Shown: one piece after another, positions 30,888-41,293 of the stretch
How the letters are laid out: every line of letters begins with the position of its first letter
How positions within the stretch are numbered: position 1 is the first letter of the stretch
From: Tritrichomonas musculus
Lineage: Eukaryota > Parabasalia > Tritrichomonadida > Tritrichomonadidae
Reading direction: 5' to 3'
Assembly: GCA_039105265.1 (NCBI GenBank)
Contig: JAPFFF010000007.1
Coordinates: 124,001 to 188,000 of the forward strand
DNA length: 64,000 bases
The notes under the pieces: generated by a model
Database searches by the model: none
Seen by the model: the letters and a program-made list of their open reading frames with translations, nothing else
What the model was told of the DNA's origin: nothing
Program-made: the position numbers and the translations under genes

Positions 30888-32476
30888 ATGTTGATACAAG
30901 GTCAATATTGACCTCCGAAATTCAATAAGTATTCTAAAAAAAAATTTGAATTTATTTGTAAAGTATTCAAAAAAAAAAAACTTCATTTTTTTAGAAAACT
31001 CAATGATGAAATGAAGTAAGTAGGTGAGCTCTCAACTAGTTGAGTTAAGAAATAATTAAAGAATGGAGATCTGAACTTTATAGTGATTGTTTAAAATTGC
31101 ATTTTGTTCATTATCTTGAAATTGTAGACGATTAAAATCCAATTCGTGTTATTCCTTGTTTTTATAATTCAATTAATAAATGATTTTTCCATAAAAGATT
31201 TGAAGCTTCTACTTCCTGTAACATTCTAAAAAAAAAAATGCATTCTTTCATAAAATGGAGTACTTTTATACGCATTACTGTTCCTTCAAGTATTCAAAAA
31301 AAAAAAAAAAAAATCCTCACAAAATAAAAAAAAAAAAAAAAAAAAAAAAAAACATTGCCTTTCAACTCATCTCTCAACATCATCTCATTAACTTTAATTA
31401 ATTTTTAAATGTTATCAAATGCATATTCATTTCAATTGGAATCATCTATATGAAAACTTTAGAACTTAACTATTTGTGTTGAATTCTATTTGTTACTTTT
31501 TGATTTTGTCAGAAGTTTATGAGATCAAAAAAATTGAAGTCTATTTGTAAATTATTCAATGCTCTGAAACATTCTCTGTAACCATGAACTTCTTTTTTTC
31601 GAAACAGTTTCTTAGTAAAACAAATGAAATAATAAATGTTTTCATATATGTGTAATAATCATTGCTATTTGTCTGGTAAAAAAATGAAAAATCTATCATA
31701 TGTAATAATAAGTTGTCGTTCTTATTTGAAAAGTTGGCAAATCTTTTGTTATCAAGAATGTCATTGAAAATATGAATCAATATCATCATTTATAATTTGT
31801 GGAGAAATTCAATTTGTCAAAATAAAATCTCGACTTTGAATTACACTGTTTGTTTCTTTAAATTTAAATATTTTTAAGAGTTGTGTTTTTGACTATATTA
31901 GCCAATACTTTGGCACTTCGAAGTCATTAAAATTATGAATTTTGGACGAAAGTTAATCAAAAATAATAATTTTTTTGCTATTTTGAGAATGGATGTTGAA
32001 ATCAAACATAATATTTCTTATACACAAAAAATGCTAAGAGTTGGTAGTTCAAAGAAGAGCCTTTTAAATTAAAATAATCAGGCAATAACGTTAAAAAAAG
32101 CGGCCACTTACTGATACAAAAAATAAGAATTTATATATTTCAATATTCGATATCAATTATCTGTACGTTTTTTGATATTGGTAACAAAGTTATTTATTTG
32201 ATAATCGATCTCGAGAAAAATTTTGATAAAAAAAGTTTCCAACTTTTCTGCTCAGAAAAATCCAGAATTTTAATTCACTTCATTTTCTGAGCTCACAATA
32301 TAGGTGGATGTTGAACATCTCTAATCAGTTTAATTTGTAGCAATTCAAAAATATAGGTGGAAGCCAAAAAGCTCAATTTTAGCATCCTCATATTTCTTTC
32401 ATAAAAAATTGAAATGATAATTCTCTTTTTTGAATAGAATTTTTTGTGTCTACCATTGAAAATTGAATTATCTCAA
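30690..32476. other. AT-rich spacer with homopolymer runs
   Basis: No gene seen. Holds poly-T at about 30,859-30,886, followed by the palindrome GGTCAATATTGACC at about 30,900, and poly-A runs at about 31,293-31,311 and 31,326-31,352. Several AGTATTC-poly-A motifs recur (near 30,928, 30,960 and 31,288). Confidence 0.6.
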
Positions 32477-33913
32477 TTTTTTTTTTTTTTTTCATATAGT
32501 ATATTTAATTTTTTTTTGTTTATTTTGATTTTTTTTCGGTCAAAAAGTTTCCACAATTTGATAGAGTGAGAAATAATCATGAACTTTTTCTTGGAGCAAA
32601 AAATAAAACATAACTTTTTCTTAAAGATAAAAAATAAAATAACTTTTTGATGCAAAATGTTTATGACAAGAGAAACCAAATTGACCCTCAATTATTTTTC
32701 TATTTATTTTAATCGTTTGTTTTTATAGAATATTTGCTTAAAATAGAACAATGTTCTTGAAAGAAAAATATATTATTACGCCATTATTATCTAAAGCATA
32801 GACACTTTTTGAGCGAAGCTCAAAAAGTGGCGTTTCTTGCAATTTCCTCAAATCAGATATTCAAACATCAAAACCAGCTATACCCAAGTTATTACATATC
32901 CGAAATGAATCTTATGCTTGGACACTTTTTGAGCTTCGCTCAAAAAGTGGCCTTTTATTATTTTCAAATTTGATTTCTTTTCAAAACTTACATAAATCAA
33001 CTTCCATGAAGAAAACAAATGAAATATTATACCTAATAGATCTCAAGAATGACAACTTTTTGAGCAAAGCTCAAAAAGTTGTCATTAAATGATATTAATT
33101 ATTAATTGAATTTCAAAATACAAAAAACATTATGTATGTTCAATGATTATAGTTTATTAAATGATTTATGATTATATCGCGCGTTAGTTTTCTTGTTTTT
33201 TTTTTTTTTTTTCATATCATATAGTATATTTAATTTTTTTTTGTTTATTTTGATTTTTTTTCGGTCAAAAAGTTTCCACAATTTGATAGAGTGAAAAATA
33301 ATCATGAACTTTTTCTTGGAGCAAAAAATAAAACATAACTTTTTCTTAAAACAAAAAAATAAAATAACTTTTTGATGCAAAATGTTTATGACAAGAGAAA
33401 CCAAATTGACCCTCAATTATTTTTCTATTTATTTTAATCGTTTGTTTTTATAGAATATTTGCTTAAAATAGAACAATGTTCTTGAAAGAAAAATATATTA
33501 TTACGCCATTATTATCTAAAGCATAGACACTTTTTGAGCGAAGCTCAAAAAGTGGCGTTTCTTGCAATTTCCTCAAATCAGATATTCAAACATCAAAACC
33601 AGCTATAACCAAGTTATTACATAACCGAAATGAATCTTATGCTTGGACACTTTTTGAGCGAAGCTCAAAAAGTGGCCTTTTATTATTTTCAAATTTGATT
33701 TCTTTTCAAAACTTACATAAATCAACTTCCATGAAGAAAACAAATGAAATATTATATCTAATAGATCTCAAGAATGACAACTTTTTGAGCAAAGCTCAAA
33801 AAGTTGTCATTAAATGATATTAATTGAATTTCAAAATACAAAAAACCTTTATGTATATTCAATGATTATAGTTTATTAAATGATTTATGATTATATCGCG
33901 CGTTAGTTTTCTT

Positions 33914-33914
<1 letters not shown>
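32477..33914. repeat. Tandem duplication of a ~725-bp unit with three palindromes each
   Basis: Copy 1 is about 32,477-33,195 and copy 2 about 33,196-33,914, both starting at a T-tract and ending TATCGCGCGTTAG...CTTG before the next T-tract. Copies are highly similar with small indels. Each contains three perfect hairpins at matching positions: 32,803-32,829, 32,923-32,949 and 33,051-33,083 in copy 1; 33,528-33,554, 33,648-33,674 and 33,776-33,808 in copy 2. Stems are CACTTTTTGAGC or GACAACTTTTTGAGC with 3-base loops. No gene; minus-strand frames here are Lys/Phe/Ile-rich and follow the repeat. Confidence 0.9.
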
Positions 33915-33946
<32 letters not shown>

Positions 33947-33998
33947 ACATTATTTTGAATGCATGAATGAAATGATGTGAAAATTGAATAGAAAGTTA

Positions 33999-34329
33999 AG
34001 GGACCACTATCATATTTTTTTGTAAACATTTCAATATTGAGAAAACTCATAGAAAAGAAAATTCAATAGTTGTTATCTCGGAAAAAGTTTAAAACTTTAA
34101 AATTTCACCAATCCGATCATTTTTGTAAAATTTTTACTCCTTTCAACTTTTAAATTTTTATTGAAAAAAGGGAATAGGCTTAAAAGAAGAATAGAAATAA
34201 ATGATATGTAATTTATATAATTTATATATACCAAAATATAGCAAAAATACTCAAGAAATAATTTTTTTTAGTCAATTAATTTTGTGATAACTCATAGAAT
34301 TTTTAACACAGAATTTGATAGTGGTCCCT
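33999..34329. mobile_element. Small TA-flanked MITE, Tc1/mariner-like
   Basis: Inverted ends AGGGACCACTATCA at 33,999 and in reverse ending at 34,329, with TA on both sides (33,997-33,998 and 34,330-34,331) and 331 bases of AT-rich, non-coding interior. A TA duplication and short size suggest a Tc1/mariner-type MITE. It lies 55 bases past the 3' end of the UBX gene and abuts a poly-A run. Confidence 0.65.
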
Positions 34330-34384
34330 TAAAAAAAAAAAAAAAAAAAAAATATTTTAAATACAACAAATATAATTAACAAAA

Positions 34385-35707
34385 TTAAAATCTTGAAGGA
34401 TGCCATGAATCCTCTTGCTGAACATTCTGTCTTGAATCCTGATACATTTGATTCAGTCTACTATTCATGTAGCCCGGATTTGGCTTATATTGCCACAAAC
34501 TACTTTCAAAATCAATATCTTCTGTATTTTCGTTGTCTTCTTCGTCATCGGCCCATGGATTTAGTAATCTAAATAATAACCTGCCATATTTCAAAATCAA
34601 GGCAAATGTGTTATTGGAATTAGTATTATTATTATTTCTTCTTCTAACCCGATTATTATTAACGTTATTATTATTATTATTAAAAGATGATCCTGATGAA
34701 TTGGATGGTGAATTTGTTACAGCGTTTTCATTTTCATAAATATGATTAAAAGATTCATTTGTGTTATTGTTTTCATTTGCTTGTTCATTTCTGTCAAGAA
34801 TTCCAATATTTAAATTTTCATCATTGCGAAGTGTTGCATTTCCACCATCACGCTCTCTAATAACAGCAGATGGACAGAGATCTGCTTCCGAGAAAGTTGT
34901 ATTTGGATCTGTGGGAAGATCTTTGTGAGTATGAGCAATAATTAGATCAAGATCACGTCCAAATTCAGAGCGAATCCAATCTCTTAGATCTCCAATTGTT
35001 GAATTGGATGGAAACTCTTTTTTAACTGTTTTTGTTAAGCCTTGTACAGAAATACGTGCGATATTCTTTTTTTTCTGTTGAATTGTTTGATTTGAATTAT
35101 TGGTTGTTTGGTCATTAGATAAAATTAACGAAGCTTTCTTTTGTTGAAGTTGAGACCGTGGCGGAGGTCTTTGAATGAGTGTTTTTGTTGAATTTGGAGG
35201 TTTTAAAGGTGCATGTTCTGGATTGTTCATTGTGGTGGTAAATTGATCTGAATTAGAATGAGATTGTATGACCATGTCTTTCGTATCGCTGTTATTATTG
35301 TCATTATTTGGATCATTATTGGAAAAATTTGGTGGAGATTTTTGATCATTATTATTTCCATCGGTAGACTCAATTTTGTTATTAAAATAAAGTAAAAATT
35401 CATCAACAGTTGGAAAGCGATCATTCCATGAATGTGAAATAGCTGCTTGGTTTGGTCCAAAAATGAATAACGACGGAATATTTGAATAATGAAAGGTGAA
35501 GCCAAATAATCGAATATCATTTGAATTTTCACTCTGATAAAGGCGTACAATAATTGTATCTGAAGGGATGCATTTCAAAAGTGAAGTATTTTTCCAAAAA
35601 GAGTCAAATTCTGATGAATTCGCTTCCAAAGAAACCATTAGTGTGTATTCTGGATGTTGTCCTTTAAACATCATTGATGAATTGAGATCATTTGAAAAAA
35701 GATCCAT
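34385..35707 (-). CDS. UBX-domain protein, UBXN4/erasin-like
   Basis: 440 codons from the ATG at 35,707 (an upstream in-frame TTG is not a plausible start). Seen: residues about 1-120 look like a UAS/thioredoxin-like domain (VRLYQSENSNDIRLFGFTFH, then IPSLFIFGP). A low-complexity Asn/Ser/Gln linker follows. A UBX domain lies at about 214-286 (ARISVQGLTKTVKKEFPSNS... GDLRDWIRSEF... VIRERDGG). Then comes an Asn-rich segment and a C-terminal hydrophobic/amphipathic helix (FALILKYGRLLFRLLNPW, about 369-386). Known: UBX proteins bind p97/Cdc48; UBXN4 has the same order and sits at the ER membrane in ER-associated degradation. Inference: a Cdc48 adaptor at the ER. The typical FPR loop is not obvious. 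Divergent from SAP18. Confidence 0.75.
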   Translation of the reverse strand: MDLFSNDLNSSMMFKGQHPEYTLMVSLEANSSEFDSFWKNTSLLKCIPSDTIIVRLYQSENSNDIRLFGFTFHYSNIPSLFIFGPNQAAISHSWNDRFPTVDEFLLYFNNKIESTDGNNNDQKSPPNFSNNDPNNDNNNSDTKDMVIQSHSNSDQFTTTMNNPEHAPLKPPNSTKTLIQRPPPRSQLQQKKASLILSNDQTTNNSNQTIQQKKKNIARISVQGLTKTVKKEFPSNSTIGDLRDWIRSEFGRDLDLIIAHTHKDLPTDPNTTFSEADLCPSAVIRERDGGNATLRNDENLNIGILDRNEQANENNNTNESFNHIYENENAVTNSPSNSSGSSFNNNNNNVNNNRVRRRNNNNTNSNNTFALILKYGRLLFRLLNPWADDEEDNENTEDIDFESSLWQYKPNPGYMNSRLNQMYQDSRQNVQQEDSWHPSRF

Positions 35708-35880
35708 TGATGTTTTATATTTTGATGAATTCAATGAAATAATTCAAATTTAATTGTGAACTTATTTGTTCATAGAATATATTAATTATTTTACCTATTT
35801 AATTCTGATATAATCATTAAAAATATAAATCTAGTTCATATTATTCTTTTGAATAAATTTCATAAAATTTAAGAATTTTA

Positions 35881-35969
35881 CAAATTCCATGTATCGGAAT
35901 TTGTAAATCTCTGAATTGCTTTCACTTTTTGAGTTTTTCTCCCTCAAAAAGTGAACCATTCAAGAGATT
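35881..35969. promoter_or_regulatory. Hairpins in the shared upstream region of the UBX gene and SAP18
   Basis: First hairpin: CAAATTCC...GGAATTTG (35,881-35,903). Second, longer: TTCACTTTTTGAG / CTCAAAAAGTGAA (35,921-35,955), extended outward by AATCTC...GAGATT to 35,906-35,969. The 358-base region between the two divergent starts holds nothing else recognisable. The stem core is the same as in the hairpins of the 725-bp repeats. Confidence 0.6.
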
Positions 35970-36064
35970 TTCAATTAAATTTTTCAAAAGTTTGTTTAAT
36001 TATTCAAAATTTGATTGTTTTAGTTAAATTGTGGTCAATTAATTAACTAAATTTTATATTATTC

Positions 36065-36439
36065 ATGAATTCTACTCATGGCCCTTTAAATCGTATTGAA
36101 ACATGCCCAACGCTTATTCGAACATTTTATCAGAAGAATTCGCATCATTCTATCGCTGATTATATCAATGAATTTCCATCTCCTGAAATTTATTTATATA
36201 CGTGGAAAGATGCAACTTTAAAAGAGCTTGCCTACACTGTTATTAGATCTGCGAAACTTGGTGATGTAAAAACAATTTCATTTCATATGGTTTTACCTGA
36301 CTTTGAAGCTGGTGGATGGATTATGAAACCTCTCGAAGAAATAGAGCTTAGCAACAAAGAAAAAATTTATGACTTAACTCTTGAAAGTTATGGGTTTCAA
36401 CCTGGTTACATGTTTGATATTGCATATACTGTTTTTTAA
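36065..36439 (+). CDS. SAP18: SAP18-like Sin3-associated protein
   Basis: 124 codons. Seen: IETCPTLIRTFYQKNSHHS and IYLYTWKDATLKELAYTV match the two best-conserved blocks of SAP18 (E-K-T-C-P-x-L-L-R-x-F; x-x-Y-T-W-x-D-A-T-L-K-E-L), and the C-terminal LESYGFQPGYMFDIAYTVF matches its last strand. Length is close to the family core without tails. Known: SAP18 has a ubiquitin-like fold and works in the Sin3 deacetylase complex and in the ASAP complex linked to splicing. Nuclear role inferred. Start chosen as the only ATG before the conserved block. Confidence 0.9.
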   Translation: MNSTHGPLNRIETCPTLIRTFYQKNSHHSIADYINEFPSPEIYLYTWKDATLKELAYTVIRSAKLGDVKTISFHMVLPDFEAGGWIMKPLEEIELSNKEKIYDLTLESYGFQPGYMFDIAYTVF

Positions 36440-36755
36440 ATTTCAATTTTTGTTTTAAGTTTTCGCAATCATTAAATTTGAATAATATTCGAATCATGGT
36501 TGACAATCGCCAAGGTCACGATATAATGAATGGCTGTGAAACTCGAATTCTTGCTTCTTTCCCCTCATCAATTTCACTGATGAGAAAAAAAAATAAACAA
36601 GTAATGTAACTCTTGAAATAGTTTAAATTGAATAAACAATCCGTTATTGAGGAAATTGTTAAAAGAAAGTTTTTAATATTTCCTCAATCAAAAGTTGAAA
36701 ATTTTCTTTATTTTTTAAAAAATTTTAAAGACGTTTAGAATATGTTCAAAACAAA
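36440..36755. other. Spacer with a small hairpin
   Basis: CTCATCA...TGATGAG (36,564-36,584) followed by an A-run. A 37-codon frame from ATG at 36,496 covers much of it but shows no family. The hairpin could belong to an mRNA 3' end or a small RNA; not resolvable by eye. Confidence 0.4.
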
Positions 36756-38567
36756 ATGTCAAAAGCAGGAACGCCAAGCGATGTAAATTATATATTTGTT
36801 AGAGCAAATGAAAAAGGTAGTGTTGGCCGACGTGTTCTTTTGCCCAAAACAATGGCTGCGCTAAAAAAATCGTCACAAAGTGCTATCAAAGAAAGTCGCC
36901 CCATTTTGTCAATTCTTACGGAAACAGGTGTACCAATTCAATCTATCGAAGAGATTAGCCCTGGAATGACTGTAATCGCATCTACCGAAGAAATGAGTGT
37001 TCAAAAAGAGGAAAATAAAGGAAACGTAATGAGCTTTGCTGAAATTGAAGCCCTAGGATTCATAGGACAAACACAAAGAATAGACCCAGGTGATGTGAGC
37101 ATTGCACAATCGCTAGCATTATCTCAAAGTTCAAGTAGAGGAAGAACATCCGGAACATCATCAGGGCTGTTATCTCCTGTTTCAGGAGGTCAATCAGTAG
37201 CAACGAAAGGAAGGTTTAGCGGCAGTATAAGCCGAGGACAAAGATCAATGGCGCCAAGTACTTTCGATGAAAGCCAAATGGGAAAGAGCACGATGTCAAG
37301 AAGGCGTCCACAAGTTGAGCCCACGAATATTCAATTTATGTTACATTCTTTACTTCCAGAAGATAAATCTTTGGCCGACGTTGATTTTATGGTAAGAACT
37401 TGCCTTGAAAAGGATTTTCTGCTTAATTTAATCACCTTTGAAGAAAAGCAACGACATTATTGGTATAACCAGGTTTTATCTCAGCCACTCTTTCAAAAAA
37501 GCGATAAATTTGAAGTATATGATGAAACTCAAAAATATGCAGCAGCTACAATTGAAGAGAATCGTTTTATTTCTGGGCACTGGGTTGATCATCGTTTAAG
37601 AATGGCAGTAATTGGACCTAAAAAATCTGGTAAATCTGTTTTACTAAACGAAATTTCGAAGCAATATGCAAGTGAAATGGCATATACTGGTGAATGGAAA
37701 AACTGTTTCGTATTTGCTCTCGATGTTGAAGAAGTTTTGCCACTTTTTACTAATATTCAAAGTTTATTTTCATTCTTTGTTGAGCGTACAATTGATGCAA
37801 TTCTCGCACAAAAGCCGGTTTTGGAAAAAGAGCTCCATACAGCTAAAAAGCAGTTGTTGTCAATTCTTGAATTTCAAGCTCATGATATTAAACTATCATC
37901 AATAGGACTTCTTGATGAAGTATTAATTCAATTAAGTAATTATTGGCGAGATGAGGATGCTGCAGTCCAATTTTTCGATTATGTTCTTTCTCTTCCACTA
38001 GTTATTTCACAAGCTGTTGGTTATGATAGAATGTTATGGATTATTGATAACATCGACAAAGCAGATGTTCAAGTTGCACCTTCAGAACGGTTTAAGGAAG
38101 TTGAAGATTTCATTTTTGTTGTTGAGCACTTAAAAGCTGTTATCGATAAAAGTAATTTCATTTTAGCTTGCGCAGATACAGAGCGATTTTTCCAAACGAT
38201 GGCACCAATTGATGAAAATGGAACTGATGTTCTTGCTGGTACCAATTATATTACAACAACTGATGTTGCTGAAGTAGATGAAGAAGATATTGGTGATCAT
38301 TTCGCCATTCGAGTTCGTAATTACCAACTTCCAATATTGCTGAACATTTCAATGTGTGGAGGTGTTGTTCATTATCTTCATAATTGGGATGAATTATGTC
38401 ATTTAATGAATAATCTGGAACAAGCGAAAAATGAAGAACAAGCGGAAAAATCTTTGTTTGAATTACTTGCCCATGCACAAGACGTCGTAGAACTTCTTTA
38501 TAAATTCGAGGGAATTGATGAAGTTCTTGTTGAAAATGTGAGCCGTGTTTCATATAATGATATGTAA
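36756..38567 (+). CDS. Doublecortin-like domain plus P-loop ATPase
   Basis: 603 codons. Seen: residues 10-78 (NYIFVRANEKGSVGRRVLLP... AIKESRPILSILTETGVPIQ... GMTVIAST) have the layout of a DCX/ubiquitin-like fold. Residues about 110-185 form a Ser/Arg/Gly-rich linker. A P-loop NTPase follows, with Walker A GPKKSGKS (about 287-294) and a Walker B-like MLWIIDNID (about 425-433), and an Asp/Glu-rich C-terminus. Known: DCX domains bind microtubules. Inference: a microtubule- or flagellum-linked STAND/AAA-type ATPase. The DCX call rests on pattern only. Intact; FTKAL-type substrate motifs are not seen. Confidence 0.6.
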   Translation: MSKAGTPSDVNYIFVRANEKGSVGRRVLLPKTMAALKKSSQSAIKESRPILSILTETGVPIQSIEEISPGMTVIASTEEMSVQKEENKGNVMSFAEIEALGFIGQTQRIDPGDVSIAQSLALSQSSSRGRTSGTSSGLLSPVSGGQSVATKGRFSGSISRGQRSMAPSTFDESQMGKSTMSRRRPQVEPTNIQFMLHSLLPEDKSLADVDFMVRTCLEKDFLLNLITFEEKQRHYWYNQVLSQPLFQKSDKFEVYDETQKYAAATIEENRFISGHWVDHRLRMAVIGPKKSGKSVLLNEISKQYASEMAYTGEWKNCFVFALDVEEVLPLFTNIQSLFSFFVERTIDAILAQKPVLEKELHTAKKQLLSILEFQAHDIKLSSIGLLDEVLIQLSNYWRDEDAAVQFFDYVLSLPLVISQAVGYDRMLWIIDNIDKADVQVAPSERFKEVEDFIFVVEHLKAVIDKSNFILACADTERFFQTMAPIDENGTDVLAGTNYITTTDVAEVDEEDIGDHFAIRVRNYQLPILLNISMCGGVVHYLHNWDELCHLMNNLEQAKNEEQAEKSLFELLAHAQDVVELLYKFEGIDEVLVENVSRVSYNDM

Positions 38568-38775
38568 AAACTTCTAAATCTTTTTTTTTTGATGTTAAAT
38601 TTTATTTTCTAAAAACTAGACATGTTGAAAATCCTGGACTTTAGGACTTTTCGAATTCAAAAAGTGAATCTTTTTGGGAAGCATAGATTCTAAAATCCTG
38701 GATTCTTACAAAATCTATCTAAAATTAAAAAAATAGAAAGGCCAAATTATAATTGAAATTTTAATTTCTAATCTG

Positions 38776-40842
38776 ATGAAATCTTCAAAAGAATATAATC
38801 AGATTCAGAAAAGCATTCATAAAATACTAAAAGATGTTTCAGAAAATAAGCGACGTATTGAAATTGGTCGCCGTGATATGGAAGAAGCCAAACGATTAAT
38901 TCCAGAGAAAAAAGCGAGTATCTCGTTCTTAAAGCAAAAGCTAATGCAATTGCAGGAAATAAACAAGGAATATTGTCAAAATAATATACTAAAAATAAAA
39001 TACGCGAAGCAAGCTGATAAATTAAGTCAACTTATTTTGACCTTTCAAGAAGATAATAAGCGTTATGATAACTTAAATCAAAATGTCGCAGATCTTCCTA
39101 TAGAGAAAGAAATTGAAATCAAAAAGAAAATAGATGATGTTATTAATCAAATACAGTCCGAATACACATATAACTCAGATGATTATTTATTAGAGCAAAG
39201 TCACCTTAATGAAATTAATGCAGCACTTGATAGTGAGATTGAATTACTTAAACTACTTAAACCTGATTTAGTTCGGTTTACAGATGATTTTGACATCATT
39301 CTTGATGAATTCATTGATAAATATTCTCCTGAAGATATACAAGATTTTAAATCATTCAAAAACATCGAAATTGTTCCTAACGATATTCAAGATATTCAAA
39401 TTCAAGGTACTAAAATAGATATATCTCATTTATCATCTTCACCAGCTAGTAGCATGAAAGGGAATATTGTCAGTGTGATTAAAGATAGTAAGCACAAAAG
39501 TAATTTTATTCTTGAAGAATATCAAACGCAGCATCAAGAGTTAAGTAAAATCATTGAAGCACTCAAAAATCGTCCAATTAATCTTCGCAATCAAGCAGTA
39601 ATTGAAAATTATCTTCAAAGTCGAATGCAAAAGATGAGAGCGATTGGCGTTATAAGACCAATTCAACTTCCTTCGAAATCGACAGGAAAATCAACGCAAT
39701 TAAAACCTTTAATTGATGTTATTGCTAAATTTGACTCTTTTATTGAAGATTTAAAGAAAAGCCAAGAAAATAGACATTTCAATCAACAGCCACAACTCGA
39801 AATACCTCCTTATCAAATTCCAAATGCGCCAAAATGTGTCCGACGTAGCACTCCTAGCAATGAACTTATCCGTTTTGCAGATGATTTAGAGTCAGTAATT
39901 GAACGAACGAAACAAATGATTCCAATTGAGTGGAACAACTCAATAACCCAAACTTATCGTTCACTTCTCAATTTAAAAAAATACGAAATTGATGCAACAT
40001 CAAATTCACTAAATACAATATCAAATATAATTTCAGAACCGAAGAATGAAGTAGAAAATGAAGTAATTGAATTTGATAGATCAGGGTTTGATAGATTTAA
40101 AGAAACCTTTTCAAGGAAACTTCCACAAAATATGTCAAATTCTTTAGATATTAAAAGAATTGCTTTGGAAGTTCCAGATTTTGAGCCACCTGATTTAAGT
40201 AATTCTACACAAGATGATGATGATTATGATTTTAAGTTATTTGATATTCCAGCTGAATCGAATCAGAGCTTTTTAAATCGTGTTAAGACTACGAATGTTA
40301 TTTTAAGAGAATTGGTGAATAAAAAGAAGACAGATGTTCCACAAATTCAAATTCCAAATCCTCCTGAGGTAGATCACCCAGAGATTGAGTCAAAATCACT
40401 AATTGAAAAGGTGAATGAAGTTTTATCGCCAAATCAGCAAACAATTTGCTACCTTAAAAATGAAATTGCTAATTTAAATTCTAGAATTGAAGAATTATCA
40501 AATAGATCCATAGAAAAAGATGTTGATGACGATGTTGATGATAATTCAGAATCCCCTGAATCAATTGATTCCGATATTAATATTTACTGTAATCAGCTTG
40601 ATCTTGTCAATGAAAGATGTAGCAAATTGGAAGAACAAATATCAGAGCAAAGCTTGAAAAGAGATACAATTAAAAGAGAGAACGATAGTCTAAAACTAAT
40701 AATTAAATCAAATGATATAACTCCCGAAATGATTAAGCAAATGGAAAATGAATATCAAGAAAGGAGCCAAAAACTTCAGCAACTTAAAGATAACTGGGAA
40801 GAATCGCAAGAATTGTTAAGGCAACTCAAGGCTCAAACATAA
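38776..40842 (+). CDS. Long coiled-coil protein
   Basis: 688 codons. Seen: strong heptads in residues about 1-95 (KILKDVSENKRRIEIGRRDM... ISFLKQKLMQLQEI), about 110-165 and at the C-terminus (ERCSKLEEQISEQSLKRDTI... YQERSQKLQQLKDNWEESQE). The middle is Ser/Pro/Asn-rich with repeated 'QIPNPP/QIPNAP' spots. No catalytic domain. Likely a structural or cytoskeletal protein. It follows the ATPase gene by 208 bases on the same strand; the pair could serve the same structure, but nothing in the sequence proves it. Confidence 0.75.
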   Translation: MKSSKEYNQIQKSIHKILKDVSENKRRIEIGRRDMEEAKRLIPEKKASISFLKQKLMQLQEINKEYCQNNILKIKYAKQADKLSQLILTFQEDNKRYDNLNQNVADLPIEKEIEIKKKIDDVINQIQSEYTYNSDDYLLEQSHLNEINAALDSEIELLKLLKPDLVRFTDDFDIILDEFIDKYSPEDIQDFKSFKNIEIVPNDIQDIQIQGTKIDISHLSSSPASSMKGNIVSVIKDSKHKSNFILEEYQTQHQELSKIIEALKNRPINLRNQAVIENYLQSRMQKMRAIGVIRPIQLPSKSTGKSTQLKPLIDVIAKFDSFIEDLKKSQENRHFNQQPQLEIPPYQIPNAPKCVRRSTPSNELIRFADDLESVIERTKQMIPIEWNNSITQTYRSLLNLKKYEIDATSNSLNTISNIISEPKNEVENEVIEFDRSGFDRFKETFSRKLPQNMSNSLDIKRIALEVPDFEPPDLSNSTQDDDDYDFKLFDIPAESNQSFLNRVKTTNVILRELVNKKKTDVPQIQIPNPPEVDHPEIESKSLIEKVNEVLSPNQQTICYLKNEIANLNSRIEELSNRSIEKDVDDDVDDNSESPESIDSDINIYCNQLDLVNERCSKLEEQISEQSLKRDTIKRENDSLKLIIKSNDITPEMIKQMENEYQERSQKLQQLKDNWEESQELLRQLKAQT

Positions 40843-41293
40843 TTTCAGATTTGGTTAATTGCTTGAATATTTTTACATTCATATCTTTTTTTGATCAGGC
40901 TTACTAATTCCGGTGAATAATTATTCTTGTAATAATTGTTTGAATAAAATCAATACAGCTCAATTATCATTACTTGATTTTGTATAATTTGTGATTTTCA
41001 TACTTCTTTCATTAACGTATCGTAATTAAATTTTCTTTTTGAAAAATTGAATAAAGTTTTTAACTATATCCTACAGTAATTCCAAAACTTTTTGTTGTTA
41101 ATTTAATAATTTTTTATAATGCATTTATGTTATACATAATATTTGATTAGATAGAGCATAAAATCTACTTTTTAGAAGATAAAAAGAAATTATTTTTCTC
41201 ACAAAAGTTTGAATGATGAATTACAAATTGAAAGGAAATATTTACCATAATTTTATTTCATCAATATAACGCTTTTCTTTCTTTTCTTTAAAG
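40843..41293. other. Spacer, no feature recognised
   Basis: AT-rich, no gene or clear repeat. Confidence 0.6.

Noticed and set aside
32477-33914. Repeated hairpins considered as a CRISPR-like array
   Set aside because: Only three hairpins per long unit, with unequal, shared spacing sequence and two copies in tandem; eukaryotic context. It is a segmental tandem duplication.
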